55,430 nucleotides of DNA. Source: an uncultured Alphaproteobacteria bacterium. GTDB taxonomy: Bacteria > Pseudomonadota > Alphaproteobacteria > RF32 > CAG-239. The stretch's first letter is position 1; each line of letters begins with the position of its first letter. Made by a program: the position numbers and the translations under genes. The notes beneath the pieces were generated by a model, which was given only the letters and a program-made list of their open reading frames with translations, was not told the DNA's origin and made no database searches. Positions 17,563 to 25,607 of this stretch are shown one piece after another. The DNA is taken from assembly GCA_944391695.1 (NCBI GenBank), contig CALXUO010000048.1, forward strand, positions 1 to 55,430, written 5' to 3'.

Positions 17563-18180
17563 ATGAAAAGATTAATTATTTTATTTGGCGCTCCGGGATC
17601 CGGCAAAGGATTATTAGGAGATATGCTGGTTGAAAAAACAGGTATGAAAAAAGTTTCAACCGGAGATTTTTTCCGCTCCGAGGTAAAACAACAAACGTTA
17701 CTGGGAAAAATTGTTGCCTCAAGGGTTAAGCAAGGCGATCTGTTGTCCGACTTTATTGTTAATCCCGTGATTGAAAACGCTTTTTCACAGATACTCGGTG
17801 ATATCATTTTAGACGGCTATCCTCGTACCTTTTCACAGTTTGGCTTTTTAAAAGAATTGGTTGAAAGAGAGTATACTCCACTTTGCGTTTATGTTGACAC
17901 CAAAATTGATGATATTCTTTCTCGCATAAGCCAGCGACGTGTTTGCGAAGATTGCGGAACCACGCATTTTGCCTCGCAGGGATGTTGTCCCAAATGCGGT
18001 GGTCGCTCTCTCATCAGGGAAGACGACGAGCGTATTCTTGAAAGGATAAATCAATATAGCACGCTCACATTGCCGGTGTTGGAAGAAAGAATAAAATACT
18101 GGTGCCGTGTAGTAAGCGTTAATGGACTAAACACCAAAGAAAGTGTTGCCCAAGTACTGGAGGAGCTTAAAAATCTGTAA
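17563..18180 (+). CDS. adk: Adenylate kinase with a zinc lid
   Basis: Adenylate kinase interconverts AMP, ADP and ATP in the cytoplasm. This 205-residue protein has Walker A GAPGSGKG (9-16), a DGYPRT motif (84-89), a four-Cys lid (C128, C131, C142, C145) and the late R-x-D-D-E region. Residues after the P-loop (LLGD instead of T-Q-x-x) are diverged. No ribosome binding site is visible, and a TATAT element lies only about ten bases ahead, so a very short leader is possible. Confidence 0.88.
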   Translation: MKRLIILFGAPGSGKGLLGDMLVEKTGMKKVSTGDFFRSEVKQQTLLGKIVASRVKQGDLLSDFIVNPVIENAFSQILGDIILDGYPRTFSQFGFLKELVEREYTPLCVYVDTKIDDILSRISQRRVCEDCGTTHFASQGCCPKCGGRSLIREDDERILERINQYSTLTLPVLEERIKYWCRVVSVNGLNTKESVAQVLEELKNL

Positions 18181-18181
18181 T

Positions 18182-18217
18182 AACAACCCCGTGTTTTCAC
18201 ATAAACACGGGGTTGTT
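18182..18217. terminator. Terminator after adk
   Basis: A 15-bp near-perfect stem (AACAACCCCGTGTTT and its complement) with a six-base loop begins at the end of adk. It probably also serves the convergent GNAT gene. Confidence 0.78.
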
Positions 18218-18228
18218 AAGTTATATTC

Positions 18229-18699
18229 TCAAGAATCTCCGGGATATCTTTTTTGGTATCCGCTTTTACACTCCAAAGACCAGCTCATCAATAGTTCAAT
18301 TTCTTTGGTGTCCTCATCTAGTTGTTCGGCAATAATTTTAAAACCGTTTTTTTGATAAAATCGTACAGCCTCTGCATTTTTAATAAAAACTTTTAGAGTG
18401 AGTTCAGGGTATCTTTTTTTTGCAAAATTAACCAATTTAGTGCCGATTTTGTTGTTTTGAAACTTTGGGCCGACAAACAAAGCCCCGATATGTTTGTCAT
18501 CAATAATACTCATAAAAGCTTTAATTTGCCGCTTATCTTCAAAAACAAAACTGTCGGTATTGGGCAGATAATATTTTTTGATTACCGGCACCATTTTTTG
18601 CCAATATTCTGTACTAACGAATTTATGTGATTGAATACTTGCCGCAAGCCATATTTCAAGTACCTTTTTCTCATCTTCTTGTTTATATTTTCTAATCAT
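18229..18699 (-). CDS. GNAT family N-acetyltransferase
   Basis: This 156-residue protein has the GNAT acetyl-CoA-binding motif (about 94-103, Q-N-N-K-I-G-T-K) and the late N-A-x-x-F-Y-x-K-x-G-F block. The pattern is closest to YiaC-type acetyltransferases, which modify protein lysines in E. coli. The substrate here is unknown. It overlaps the end of the EamA transporter by four bases, so the two are co-transcribed. Confidence 0.8.
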   Translation of the reverse strand: MIRKYKQEDEKKVLEIWLAASIQSHKFVSTEYWQKMVPVIKKYYLPNTDSFVFEDKRQIKAFMSIIDDKHIGALFVGPKFQNNKIGTKLVNFAKKRYPELTLKVFIKNAEAVRFYQKNGFKIIAEQLDEDTKEIELLMSWSLECKSGYQKRYPGDS

Positions 18700-19643
18700 C
18701 TGTGTCTCTTTCGCAAAGCAATTCTTTTTAATCTTCTCTCCATCAAGACACGATGTGCGCTGCGATAAACGGCAACCGAATTAACACGTGCTTTCAAGAT
18801 AATATTAAATTCTTTCATGGTCAACATTACACCAAGAGTAACCAATAAAGCACCCAACAATATTTGCCAGTTAAGAGGATCGTTAAAGATGACCACGCCG
18901 GCGGCAATACCAAAAACGATTCTCAAAGTGCAAAACGGCGCAATTTTGCTAACTCCATTAACGGCAATAAGCTTTTGCCACAAAACCATGGCAATAGACA
19001 ACAAAACAACTTCAAACGCCAAAGCCCAACCGGCAATTTCCCAATTAACATTTGCCAAATTACGATAGTCATATTCTTCAAAAAACACCGAACCCACAGC
19101 CGTAAAAGGTGCTGCCAGCAAATAAGAATAAGCCAAGAAAGTGGAGGTCGGCATATGCTTGGTATCCTTAAATATAATTTGGCAAGCCCCCCAAACAAAT
19201 CTTGACAATAATATTAAAGTTACGCCATAAAGGCTCATCTGCGGCATACCTAAAATAACCGCCACTCCGATAAACGAGAGCAAAATAGCCATAACCTGCT
19301 TAAAATTAATTTTTTCTCTGGCCCAAATACAAGCCATCAAAACCGAAACCGGCCCCTCGGTTTGCAACAACAAAGAACAAGCCGAAGGCGACAATATATC
19401 ATAAGCAATATAGCTCATAATATTGTTAATAACGTTTGAGGTCAGTGCCACGATGAGCAATTGCCAAAATTCTTTTTTAGAGGGCTTGTCGGCAAAAGGC
19501 AGTATCAAAAAAGAAATAATAAGATAGCGAATGGTCAAAAAAGTTAACGGCGGAATTTGCTCCAACCCGAGTTTGCTTATGGCCGGATTGATGCCCCAGA
19601 TAAAAACAACCAATAAAGATAGAAAAATGGCAGATAGTTTCAT
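18696..19643 (-). CDS. EamA (DMT) family transporter
   Basis: This 315-residue membrane protein has about ten hydrophobic segments in two EamA repeats, with the typical early W-G-x-N-P motif (16-20), and a basic C-terminal tail. Family members often export amino acids or metabolites. The substrate is unknown. It is followed by the GNAT gene. Confidence 0.85.
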   Translation of the reverse strand: MKLSAIFLSLLVVFIWGINPAISKLGLEQIPPLTFLTIRYLIISFLILPFADKPSKKEFWQLLIVALTSNVINNIMSYIAYDILSPSACSLLLQTEGPVSVLMACIWAREKINFKQVMAILLSFIGVAVILGMPQMSLYGVTLILLSRFVWGACQIIFKDTKHMPTSTFLAYSYLLAAPFTAVGSVFFEEYDYRNLANVNWEIAGWALAFEVVLLSIAMVLWQKLIAVNGVSKIAPFCTLRIVFGIAAGVVIFNDPLNWQILLGALLVTLGVMLTMKEFNIILKARVNSVAVYRSAHRVLMERRLKRIALRKRHR

Positions 19644-19659
19644 GCTTGTTTATCTTTCG

Positions 19660-21648
19660 TCAAATATCCAAGTTGCTCACAAACTTAGCGCGTTCAATAA
19701 TAAACTTAAACCTGAGTTCCGGATTTTTGCCCATCAAACGTTCCACTTGGCGTCTGGTTTCAAAGGCTTCTTCCTTGCCCTCTTCGGTGGTGGTAGAAGG
19801 AATCATAACTTTCAAGAGCATACGGTTATTTTTATCCATGGTGGTTTCTTTAAGTTGCTGCGCGCTCATTTCGCCCAACCCCTTAAAGCGGCTGATATCG
19901 GGTTTTTGGTTGCCCTTAACCACTTTGGCCAAGATTTTGTCTTTGTCCTCATCGTCCAAGGCATAATAGTTTTTGCCGCCGACGGCAATTTTATACAAAG
20001 GCGGCGTGGCAATAAACAAGTGTCCGTTGGCAATCAGTTGCGGCATATGCTGATAGAAGAATGTCATCAACAACGATGCAATATGCGCCCCGTCAACATC
20101 AGCATCGGTCATAATGATAATTTTTTCATAGCGCAGGTTTTCTTCTTTGTAGTTTTCTTTGGTGCCGCAACCCAACGCTTCAATCATATCTTTGATTTCT
20201 TGGTTTTGGGTTATTTTTTCGAGCGATGCGCTGGCAACGTTAAGGATTTTGCCGCGCAAGGGCAAAATAGCCTGGGTAATTCTGTCGCGTCCTTGCTTGG
20301 CCGAGCCGCCGGCAGAATCGCCCTCAACAATAAAAATCTCAGTGTTTTCGGCCGAGGCTTGCGAGCAATCGGCCAGTTTACCCGGCAGCCGCAGACGCTT
20401 GGTAGGGCTTTTGCGTACTTTTTCTTTTTCTTCTTTTTTCTTTTTTCTGGCCTCCGCACGGTCAATCACATACTCAAGCAAAGCGGCGGCGTTTTCCACA
20501 TCCGATGACAGCCAGTGATCAAAAGAGTCTTTAACAGCCGATTCCACCAAGCGCACCGCCTTAGAAGACGTCAGTTTGTCCTTTGTTTGCCCCTGGAATT
20601 GCGGATCTCTGATAAACACCGACAACATAATTGCCGCATCGCTCAAAAAATCTTCGGCCGTAATCGAGGCGGCTTTTTTGTTGTTTACCATCTCGCCGTA
20701 TTCTTTAAGTCCCTTCAAGAGGGCGGCCTTAAATCCGGTTTCGTGTGTTCCGCCCAAAGGCGTAATAACCGTATTGCAGTAGGAGTGGCAAAAACCGTTT
20801 TCATCCTCAGGCCAGGTAATAGCCCATTCAACCTTGCCCTCGTCGTTGTCCAAATCGGCCTCGCCGGCAAAAGGCCTGCGATTTATTGTTGCTTTAGCCC
20901 CTATTTGATAGTTCAAAAAGTCAAGTATGCCGTTGGGAAAACAAAGCTCTGCCTGTTCGGGTGTAGCCTCACCTTCGCCCAAAACCTGAGGTGCGCACGC
21001 CCAGTTGATTTTAATCCCTTTAAACAAGAATGCTTTTGAGCGTGCCATTCTAAAAATACGGTTGGGCTGTAAATTAGAGTTAATGCCAAAAATTTCCGGA
21101 TCCGGCCTAAAGGTAATGGAAGTACCTCTGCGGTTTGGGGCATTGCCGATTAATTGCAAAGGCGTCTGAGGGATTCCTTTAGAATACTCTTGGCGATAAA
21201 GTTTTTTGTCTCTGGCAATTTCCACCACCAACTTTTCGGATAATGCATTAACCACCGAAAGACCGACACCGTGCAATCCACCCGATACTTTATAAGCTCC
21301 GCCGCCGAATTTTCCGCCCGAGTGCAGCATTGTCATAATAACTTCCAGCGCCGATTTGTTAGGATATTTGGGGTGAGGATCAACCGGAATGCCGCGCCCG
21401 TTATCAATGATGGAGACCGAATAATCCTCGTGCATAATCACATCGATATGGTTGGCAAAACCGGCCACAGCCTCATCCATGGAGTTGTCCAAAATCTCAG
21501 CCACCAAATGGTGCAGGGCGGTTTCATCGGTTCCGCCGATATACATACCCGGCCGATGCCTAACCGGCTCTAAGCCTTCCAACACTTCAATCGAGTTGGC
21601 GCTATAATCACTAGTGCTATTTTGCTGGGTATCAAACAAATCAGACAT
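19660..21648 (-). CDS. parE: DNA topoisomerase IV subunit B
   Basis: ParE is the ATPase subunit of topoisomerase IV, which separates replicated chromosomes. The 662-residue length fits ParE and is shorter than GyrB (about 800). It has the GHKL ATPase motifs (E-x-x-D-N-S-x-D-E, GRGIP), the Toprim E-G-D-S-A and D-A-D-V-D-G motifs, and the KLADC sequence typical of ParE. The start is the ATG at 21648 with AAGGAT in front, not the one ten codons upstream. GyrB is the alternative identity, but length argues against it. Confidence 0.9.
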   Translation of the reverse strand: MSDLFDTQQNSTSDYSANSIEVLEGLEPVRHRPGMYIGGTDETALHHLVAEILDNSMDEAVAGFANHIDVIMHEDYSVSIIDNGRGIPVDPHPKYPNKSALEVIMTMLHSGGKFGGGAYKVSGGLHGVGLSVVNALSEKLVVEIARDKKLYRQEYSKGIPQTPLQLIGNAPNRRGTSITFRPDPEIFGINSNLQPNRIFRMARSKAFLFKGIKINWACAPQVLGEGEATPEQAELCFPNGILDFLNYQIGAKATINRRPFAGEADLDNDEGKVEWAITWPEDENGFCHSYCNTVITPLGGTHETGFKAALLKGLKEYGEMVNNKKAASITAEDFLSDAAIMLSVFIRDPQFQGQTKDKLTSSKAVRLVESAVKDSFDHWLSSDVENAAALLEYVIDRAEARKKKKEEKEKVRKSPTKRLRLPGKLADCSQASAENTEIFIVEGDSAGGSAKQGRDRITQAILPLRGKILNVASASLEKITQNQEIKDMIEALGCGTKENYKEENLRYEKIIIMTDADVDGAHIASLLMTFFYQHMPQLIANGHLFIATPPLYKIAVGGKNYYALDDEDKDKILAKVVKGNQKPDISRFKGLGEMSAQQLKETTMDKNNRMLLKVMIPSTTTEEGKEEAFETRRQVERLMGKNPELRFKFIIERAKFVSNLDI

Positions 21649-21683
21649 ATCAATCCTTATCAAAGCTTTATAATTCAAGGGCT

Positions 21684-21712
21684 AACATAAAACAAAAGAG
21701 TCTTAATCACAA
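21684..21712 (-). promoter_or_regulatory. Candidate parE promoter
   Basis: TTGTGA (21712-21707) and TATGTT (21689-21684) on the minus strand are 17 bases apart and about 36 bases upstream of the parE start. Confidence 0.45.
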
Positions 21713-21759
21713 GCACAAACTTTCACAATTCAACAATTCTTTTTTCTATGAAAAAACTC

Positions 21760-21786
21760 TTGCAATTTTAATAATTTATGTATAAA
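21760..21786 (+). promoter_or_regulatory. Candidate rpsB-tsf promoter
   Basis: TTGCAA (21760-21765) and TATAAA (21781-21786) are 15 bases apart; shorter than optimal. A start near 21794 would place the leader hairpin right at the RNA 5' end. Confidence 0.5.
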
Positions 21787-21798
21787 AAGGTTGGCGAA

Positions 21799-21898
21799 AA
21801 GAACACATGGTGTGTTCTTAAAAACTCACACGCAAGTTATTGGGGCTGACTTAAGCCTCACTCCGGTGTTGCAATTTGCAACCACAGAGCTTGCGGAG
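21799..21898 (+). promoter_or_regulatory. Structured 5' leader of rpsB
   Basis: The plus-strand leader folds in several stems by eye. A nine-bp hairpin AAGAACACA/TGTGTTCTT (21799-21819) comes first. Then CGCAAG (21831-21836) pairs with CTTGCG (21890-21895) and encloses GGCT/AGCC (21844-21857) and the GTTGCAA/TTGCAAC hairpin (21868-21882). No T-run follows any of them, so this is not a terminator. S2 autoregulates its own mRNA in other bacteria, so an S2-binding leader is the best guess. Confidence 0.6.
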
Positions 21899-21923
21899 GA
21901 TTAACCGGAAAAAGGAAATTAAA

Positions 21924-22733
21924 ATGACTCTTCCTACATTTACATTACGCCAAATGATAGAAGCCGGCGTACACTTTGGTCACCACGCTCGTCGTTGGAA
22001 CCCGAAGATGGCTCCTTACATTTATGGCAAAAAAGACAATGTTCATATCATTGATTTGCAAAAGACTTACCCCATGCTGTATACCGCCATGGCCACAACC
22101 AAAGAGATTGCGGCACAAGGGGGCAAAGTTTTGTTTGTAGCCACCAAGCGTCAGGCGCAAGACATCATCAAAGAGAATGCCGAGCGTTGTGGTCAATACT
22201 ATGTCAACCAGCGTTGGCTTGGCGGCATGTTGACCAACTGGAAAACGGTTCACAAATCGATCACTCGTTTGGTAAAACTAAACGAGATGTTTGAGAAAGG
22301 CGACTTGACCGGCTACACCAAGAAAGAGCTTCAAGGTATGAAAAAAGAGCAGGAGAAATTGCAATTAGAGCTTGGCGGCATCATGAACATGGGCGGCCAA
22401 CCTGATTTGGTTTTTGTAATTGATACCTGCAAAGAAGCTTTAGCCATCAAAGAGGCCAAAAAGCTTGGTATTCCTGTAATTGGCATTTGCGATACCAACT
22501 CAGATCCTGAGGCTGTGGATTTGCCGGTTCCCGGCAACGACGATGCCATCCGCGCCATTCAGTTCTATTCAGAGATGATATCTGCCGCTGTTTTGGACGG
22601 AATGCAGGATCAAATTGCCGCTCAAGGCGTAAAAGTAGAAGAAATGGTTGAAGAAAAAGCCGAGGCTCCCAAAGCTGCCAAGAAAAGAACATCCAAAAAA
22701 GCAGCCGAAAAAGCCGAGACTGTAGAGGAATAA
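21924..22733 (+). CDS. rpsB: 30S ribosomal protein S2
   Basis: S2 is a small-subunit ribosomal protein. The 269-residue protein opens with the typical L-R-Q-M-I-E-A-G-V-H-F-G-H block and carries the PGNDDA motif. A Lys/Ala/Glu-rich tail is common in alphaproteobacteria. The start is ATG at 21924 after AAAGGAAAT, not the in-frame start 16 codons upstream. tsf follows, the usual order. Confidence 0.97.
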   Translation: MTLPTFTLRQMIEAGVHFGHHARRWNPKMAPYIYGKKDNVHIIDLQKTYPMLYTAMATTKEIAAQGGKVLFVATKRQAQDIIKENAERCGQYYVNQRWLGGMLTNWKTVHKSITRLVKLNEMFEKGDLTGYTKKELQGMKKEQEKLQLELGGIMNMGGQPDLVFVIDTCKEALAIKEAKKLGIPVIGICDTNSDPEAVDLPVPGNDDAIRAIQFYSEMISAAVLDGMQDQIAAQGVKVEEMVEEKAEAPKAAKKRTSKKAAEKAETVEE

Positions 22734-22842
22734 TTTTTCTTCTTATTTCAAACCGTTTTATATTTATATCAAGAGACGGCGGCATCAGCTTTTAACTATG
22801 CCGCCGCCCAAAAAAAATCAAAGACAAGAGGATTTACAAAAG

Positions 22843-23769
22843 ATGACAGAGATTACAGCCGCTAAAGTAAAAGAATTAAGAGAATCAACCGGCGCCGGCA
22901 TGTTAGATTGCAAAAAGGCCTTGGTTGAAGCCAACGGCAACATGGACGAAGCCGTTGATTGGTTGCGCAAAAAAGGCTTGGCCTCAGCTGCCAAAAAAGC
23001 CAGCCGTATTGCTGCCGAGGGTTTGGTTTCGGTTTGTGTAGAAGGCAATAAAGGTGCCGTTGTAGAGGTTAACTCCGAGACTGACTTCGTTGCCAAAAAC
23101 GAATTGTTCCAAGAATATGTTACCGATGCTGCCAAAGTTGCATTGCTTTCATCTGGCGAGGTTTGCGATATGAAAACTTTCCATTGCCCCAAATGCAACA
23201 AAACTTTTCAAGAGCGCCTGACCGACTTGATTGCCAAAATCGGCGAGAACATGAATTTGCGTCGTGCCGCCATGTTGCAGGTAAACAATGGTGTTGTTGC
23301 CTCGTATTTGCACAACTCTTGCGGCAACAATCTTGGCAAAATCGGTGTATTGGTTGCGGTAGAATCAACCGCTGACAAAGCCAAATTAGAAGAGCTTGGC
23401 AAGCACATTGCCATGCACATTGCTGCCTCGGCACCGTTGTTTAAGGATATTGCCTCAGTTGATCCGGCAGCCGTAGAGCACGAGAAATCAATTTTTGCCG
23501 AGCAGGCCAAAGCTTCCGGCAAACCCGAGAACATCATTGAGAAGATGGTTGAAGGCCGTGTTCGCAAATACTATGAAGAGGTTGTTCTTGAAGAGCAGGC
23601 CTATATTATGGATCCTGACAAAAAGGTTAAACAAGTAATTGCCGATGCTGCAAAAGAGCTTGGGACAGATATTAAATTGGTTGATTATGTTCGTTTCAAA
23701 CTTGGCGAAGGCTTGCAAAAGAAGGAAGAAGATTTTGCTTCCGAGGTTGCGGCTCAGCTTGGCAAATAA
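22843..23769 (+). CDS. tsf: Elongation factor Ts with a Cys-rich insertion
   Basis: EF-Ts exchanges GDP for GTP on EF-Tu. The 308-residue protein has the TxxTG-A-G-M-L-D-C-K-K-A-L start and the TDFVA motif (81-85). Unusual is a CPKC pair (C115, C118) in the region that links the core subdomains, and extra Cys at 108 and 160 (HNSCGNN, where most EF-Ts have HN with small residues). A bound zinc is possible. The start is the ATG at 22843; AGAGGA lies about ten bases upstream. Confidence 0.95.
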   Translation: MTEITAAKVKELRESTGAGMLDCKKALVEANGNMDEAVDWLRKKGLASAAKKASRIAAEGLVSVCVEGNKGAVVEVNSETDFVAKNELFQEYVTDAAKVALLSSGEVCDMKTFHCPKCNKTFQERLTDLIAKIGENMNLRRAAMLQVNNGVVASYLHNSCGNNLGKIGVLVAVESTADKAKLEELGKHIAMHIAASAPLFKDIASVDPAAVEHEKSIFAEQAKASGKPENIIEKMVEGRVRKYYEEVVLEEQAYIMDPDKKVKQVIADAAKELGTDIKLVDYVRFKLGEGLQKKEEDFASEVAAQLGK

Positions 23770-23786
23770 GCAATAATACTTTCAGC

Positions 23787-23822
23787 AAAAACGGCTCTTA
23801 AGTTATTTAAGAGCCGTTTTTT
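23787..23822. terminator. Bidirectional terminator between tsf and xthA
   Basis: A long stem AAAACGGCTCTTAA and its complement around a short loop. A T-run follows on each strand. It ends rpsB-tsf on the plus strand and the xthA operon on the minus strand. Confidence 0.85.
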
Positions 23823-23827
23823 GCAAA

Positions 23828-24634
23828 TCAAAGACATATCTCCACCACCACCGGCACATGATCTGATGGGCGTTCGGTTGAACGAAAATCTTTTAAGATT
23901 TCAGCTTTCTTCACCCGCTCGCTTAAACTTTGGCTCACCCACACATGGTCCAAACGCCGTCCTTTGTTGTTGGTTTGCCAGTTGGGGTTGCGATAACTCC
24001 ACCACGAAAACACCTTTTGCGGCTCAGGATAAAATTTGCGCACCGCATCCACAAAATCAAGCGATTTAAACAATCTTGTCAGCCGCTCCACCTCTATTGG
24101 TGTGTGCGAAACGATTTTTAAAAGTTGTTTGTGATTCCACACATCGTTTTCACTTGGAGCCACGTTAAAATCGCCGCAAAATAACATTTTTCCTTGGAGC
24201 AAGGTATCCTTGTGTTGTTCCAAATATTCGCTGATATCGTCCATAAAACACAGTTTGTGCGCAAACGCCAGATTAACAATCGGATCAGGCACATCACCAC
24301 CTGCCGGAATATAGATATTATTAATTTCAATATCGTCAAAAACTTTTGCCCTGATGTGCCGGGCATCATGTTTTCCCACCCAGTCTACCTTGGCAATATC
24401 TTTAAGCGGCGCCTTAGACAAGATTGCCACTCCGTTATAGCCTGCCATACCGTAAAGCGCAATATGCTCAAAACCCAAAGCTTTAATAGCATCAAACGGA
24501 AAATCTTCTTCTTTTGCCTTAACCTCTTGCAGACAGATGATGTCAGGAGTCTGCTCATCAGCCAGTTTTTTTAATAAATCAAGGCGGATTCTGATAGAAT
24601 TTACATTCCAAGTTACAAGCTTAAAAGAGTTCAT
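23828..24634 (-). CDS. xthA: Exodeoxyribonuclease III
   Basis: This 268-residue Mg-dependent AP endonuclease/3'-exonuclease acts in base excision repair. Visible are the LQEVK motif (E37), the GDFNVAP loop, the RRLDHVW motif and the terminal SDH (257-259). Its ATG is three bases past the lolA stop, so it is likely co-transcribed with lolA. MutM (38954) and PolA (52126), further members of the pathway, are in the window. Confidence 0.94.
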   Translation of the reverse strand: MNSFKLVTWNVNSIRIRLDLLKKLADEQTPDIICLQEVKAKEEDFPFDAIKALGFEHIALYGMAGYNGVAILSKAPLKDIAKVDWVGKHDARHIRAKVFDDIEINNIYIPAGGDVPDPIVNLAFAHKLCFMDDISEYLEQHKDTLLQGKMLFCGDFNVAPSENDVWNHKQLLKIVSHTPIEVERLTRLFKSLDFVDAVRKFYPEPQKVFSWWSYRNPNWQTNNKGRRLDHVWVSQSLSERVKKAEILKDFRSTERPSDHVPVVVEICL

Positions 24635-24637
24635 TTA

Positions 24638-25249
24638 TCAATTTTTTTTCTTAAAGTTGCGCGAGCTGTTCTTTTTGTTTTTGAACTTAAACACATCCTC
24701 GTCAATTTCAATGTCTTTTTTGGCATCATACAACGATACCGTAACCTCAACACTTTGCGGATCAACGATTTTCCATTGTTTTAGCTCCATCGGGTTGTTG
24801 GCAAATACCAGCGTGATCGGCCCAATATCGCCTTTTTCCGCATAGTCCAAAGTGATAGAGGTTGAGCCGGAATCTTGGTAAAAATCAATCACTTTAAGCT
24901 TTTTGCCGTCGATCTTGACTTTGTTTGAAAGTATCAATGATGCCGGAATATCGTCATAGTCAATATGTGTCACTTGGTCTAAATCTAAATCGTTATAAAC
25001 AATAAAATCTCCATCGCCAACAATCAAAACATTGGTCGGCTCGGCATATTCCATCCGAATTTTGTTGGGCTTTTCAATAAACAAGCGTCCCTCGGCGGTT
25101 GCACCGTTTGAGGCCATCTGGACAAATGTTGCTTCCATACTTTTAATATTATTGAGGTAATCTTCAATTTTTTGGATATTTTCGGCCGATTGAGCTTTTG
25201 CTTGTCCGCAAAACAAAACAATAGCCAATAAAAGCAAATATTTTTTCAT
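24638..25249 (-). CDS. lolA: Outer-membrane lipoprotein carrier LolA
   Basis: LolA shuttles lipoproteins across the periplasm. The 203-residue protein has a non-lipid signal peptide (1-19, ending AKA) and the family pattern: M-E-A-T-F-V-Q, then KPNKIRMEY. The start is ATG at 25249 with GGAG ten bases upstream. The last ten residues are unusually basic. Confidence 0.92.
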   Translation of the reverse strand: MKKYLLLLAIVLFCGQAKAQSAENIQKIEDYLNNIKSMEATFVQMASNGATAEGRLFIEKPNKIRMEYAEPTNVLIVGDGDFIVYNDLDLDQVTHIDYDDIPASLILSNKVKIDGKKLKVIDFYQDSGSTSITLDYAEKGDIGPITLVFANNPMELKQWKIVDPQSVEVTVSLYDAKKDIEIDEDVFKFKNKKNSSRNFKKKN

Positions 25250-25320
25250 TTTAATATTTCTCCGCAAACAATAATATCCAATAATATAATTGTTTTATGC
25301 TTTAAGTCCACACAAACATT

Positions 25321-25346
25321 CCCCCTGTCAACATTTTGGCAGGGGG
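25321..25346 (-). terminator. Strong hairpin upstream of lolA
   Basis: CCCCCTG (25321-25327) pairs with CAGGGGG (25340-25346). On the minus strand only AATGTTTGTG follows, with no proper T-run, so it may be a weak terminator for the 51-residue gene, an mRNA stabiliser, or part of the lolA leader. Confidence 0.4.
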
Positions 25347-25364
25347 AAAAGAGATTTTTAATAA

Positions 25365-25520
25365 TTAGTATTTGTTACAACCACAACCCGAAGAAGACGA
25401 TTTCTTAGTGGTGTTATTGGTGGATTCATTTGCCGGCTTGGTAGATTTTGAAGTCTGTTCGTTGTTAGATGCCGCCGACAATTTTTCGGTTTTAGAACTG
25501 TTTTTAGGATTTTTACACAT
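25365..25520 (-). CDS. Small 51-residue Cys-containing protein
   Basis: An ATG at 25520 is preceded by AAGGAGT at ideal spacing. The 51 codons end at a TAA at 25367-25365. The protein is rich in Ser, Thr, Asn and Lys and has Cys at 2, 46 and 48, the last two in a terminal SSSSGCGCNKY. No signal peptide or hydrophobic stretch is present. No known family was recognised. It could bind metal or be modified, but nothing shows this. It is separate from the larger minus-strand frame that starts at 25549, which looks non-coding. Confidence 0.65.
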   Translation of the reverse strand: MCKNPKNSSKTEKLSAASNNEQTSKSTKPANESTNNTTKKSSSSGCGCNKY

Positions 25521-25607
25521 ATTTGCTTACTCCTTAAAATATTAAACAAAAGTCCGACACTAAAAGAAGTAAGAGCTCAAAAAATCAAAACAACCTAGCC
25601 ATTATGC

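Noticed and set aside
19531..20508. A 325-residue plus-strand open frame
   Set aside because: It lies opposite parE and the EamA gene and is a shadow frame; its residues look like a reversed coding strand.
25358..25549. A 63-residue minus-strand frame
   Set aside because: It overlaps the 51-residue gene in another frame and lacks the ribosome binding site that the latter has.
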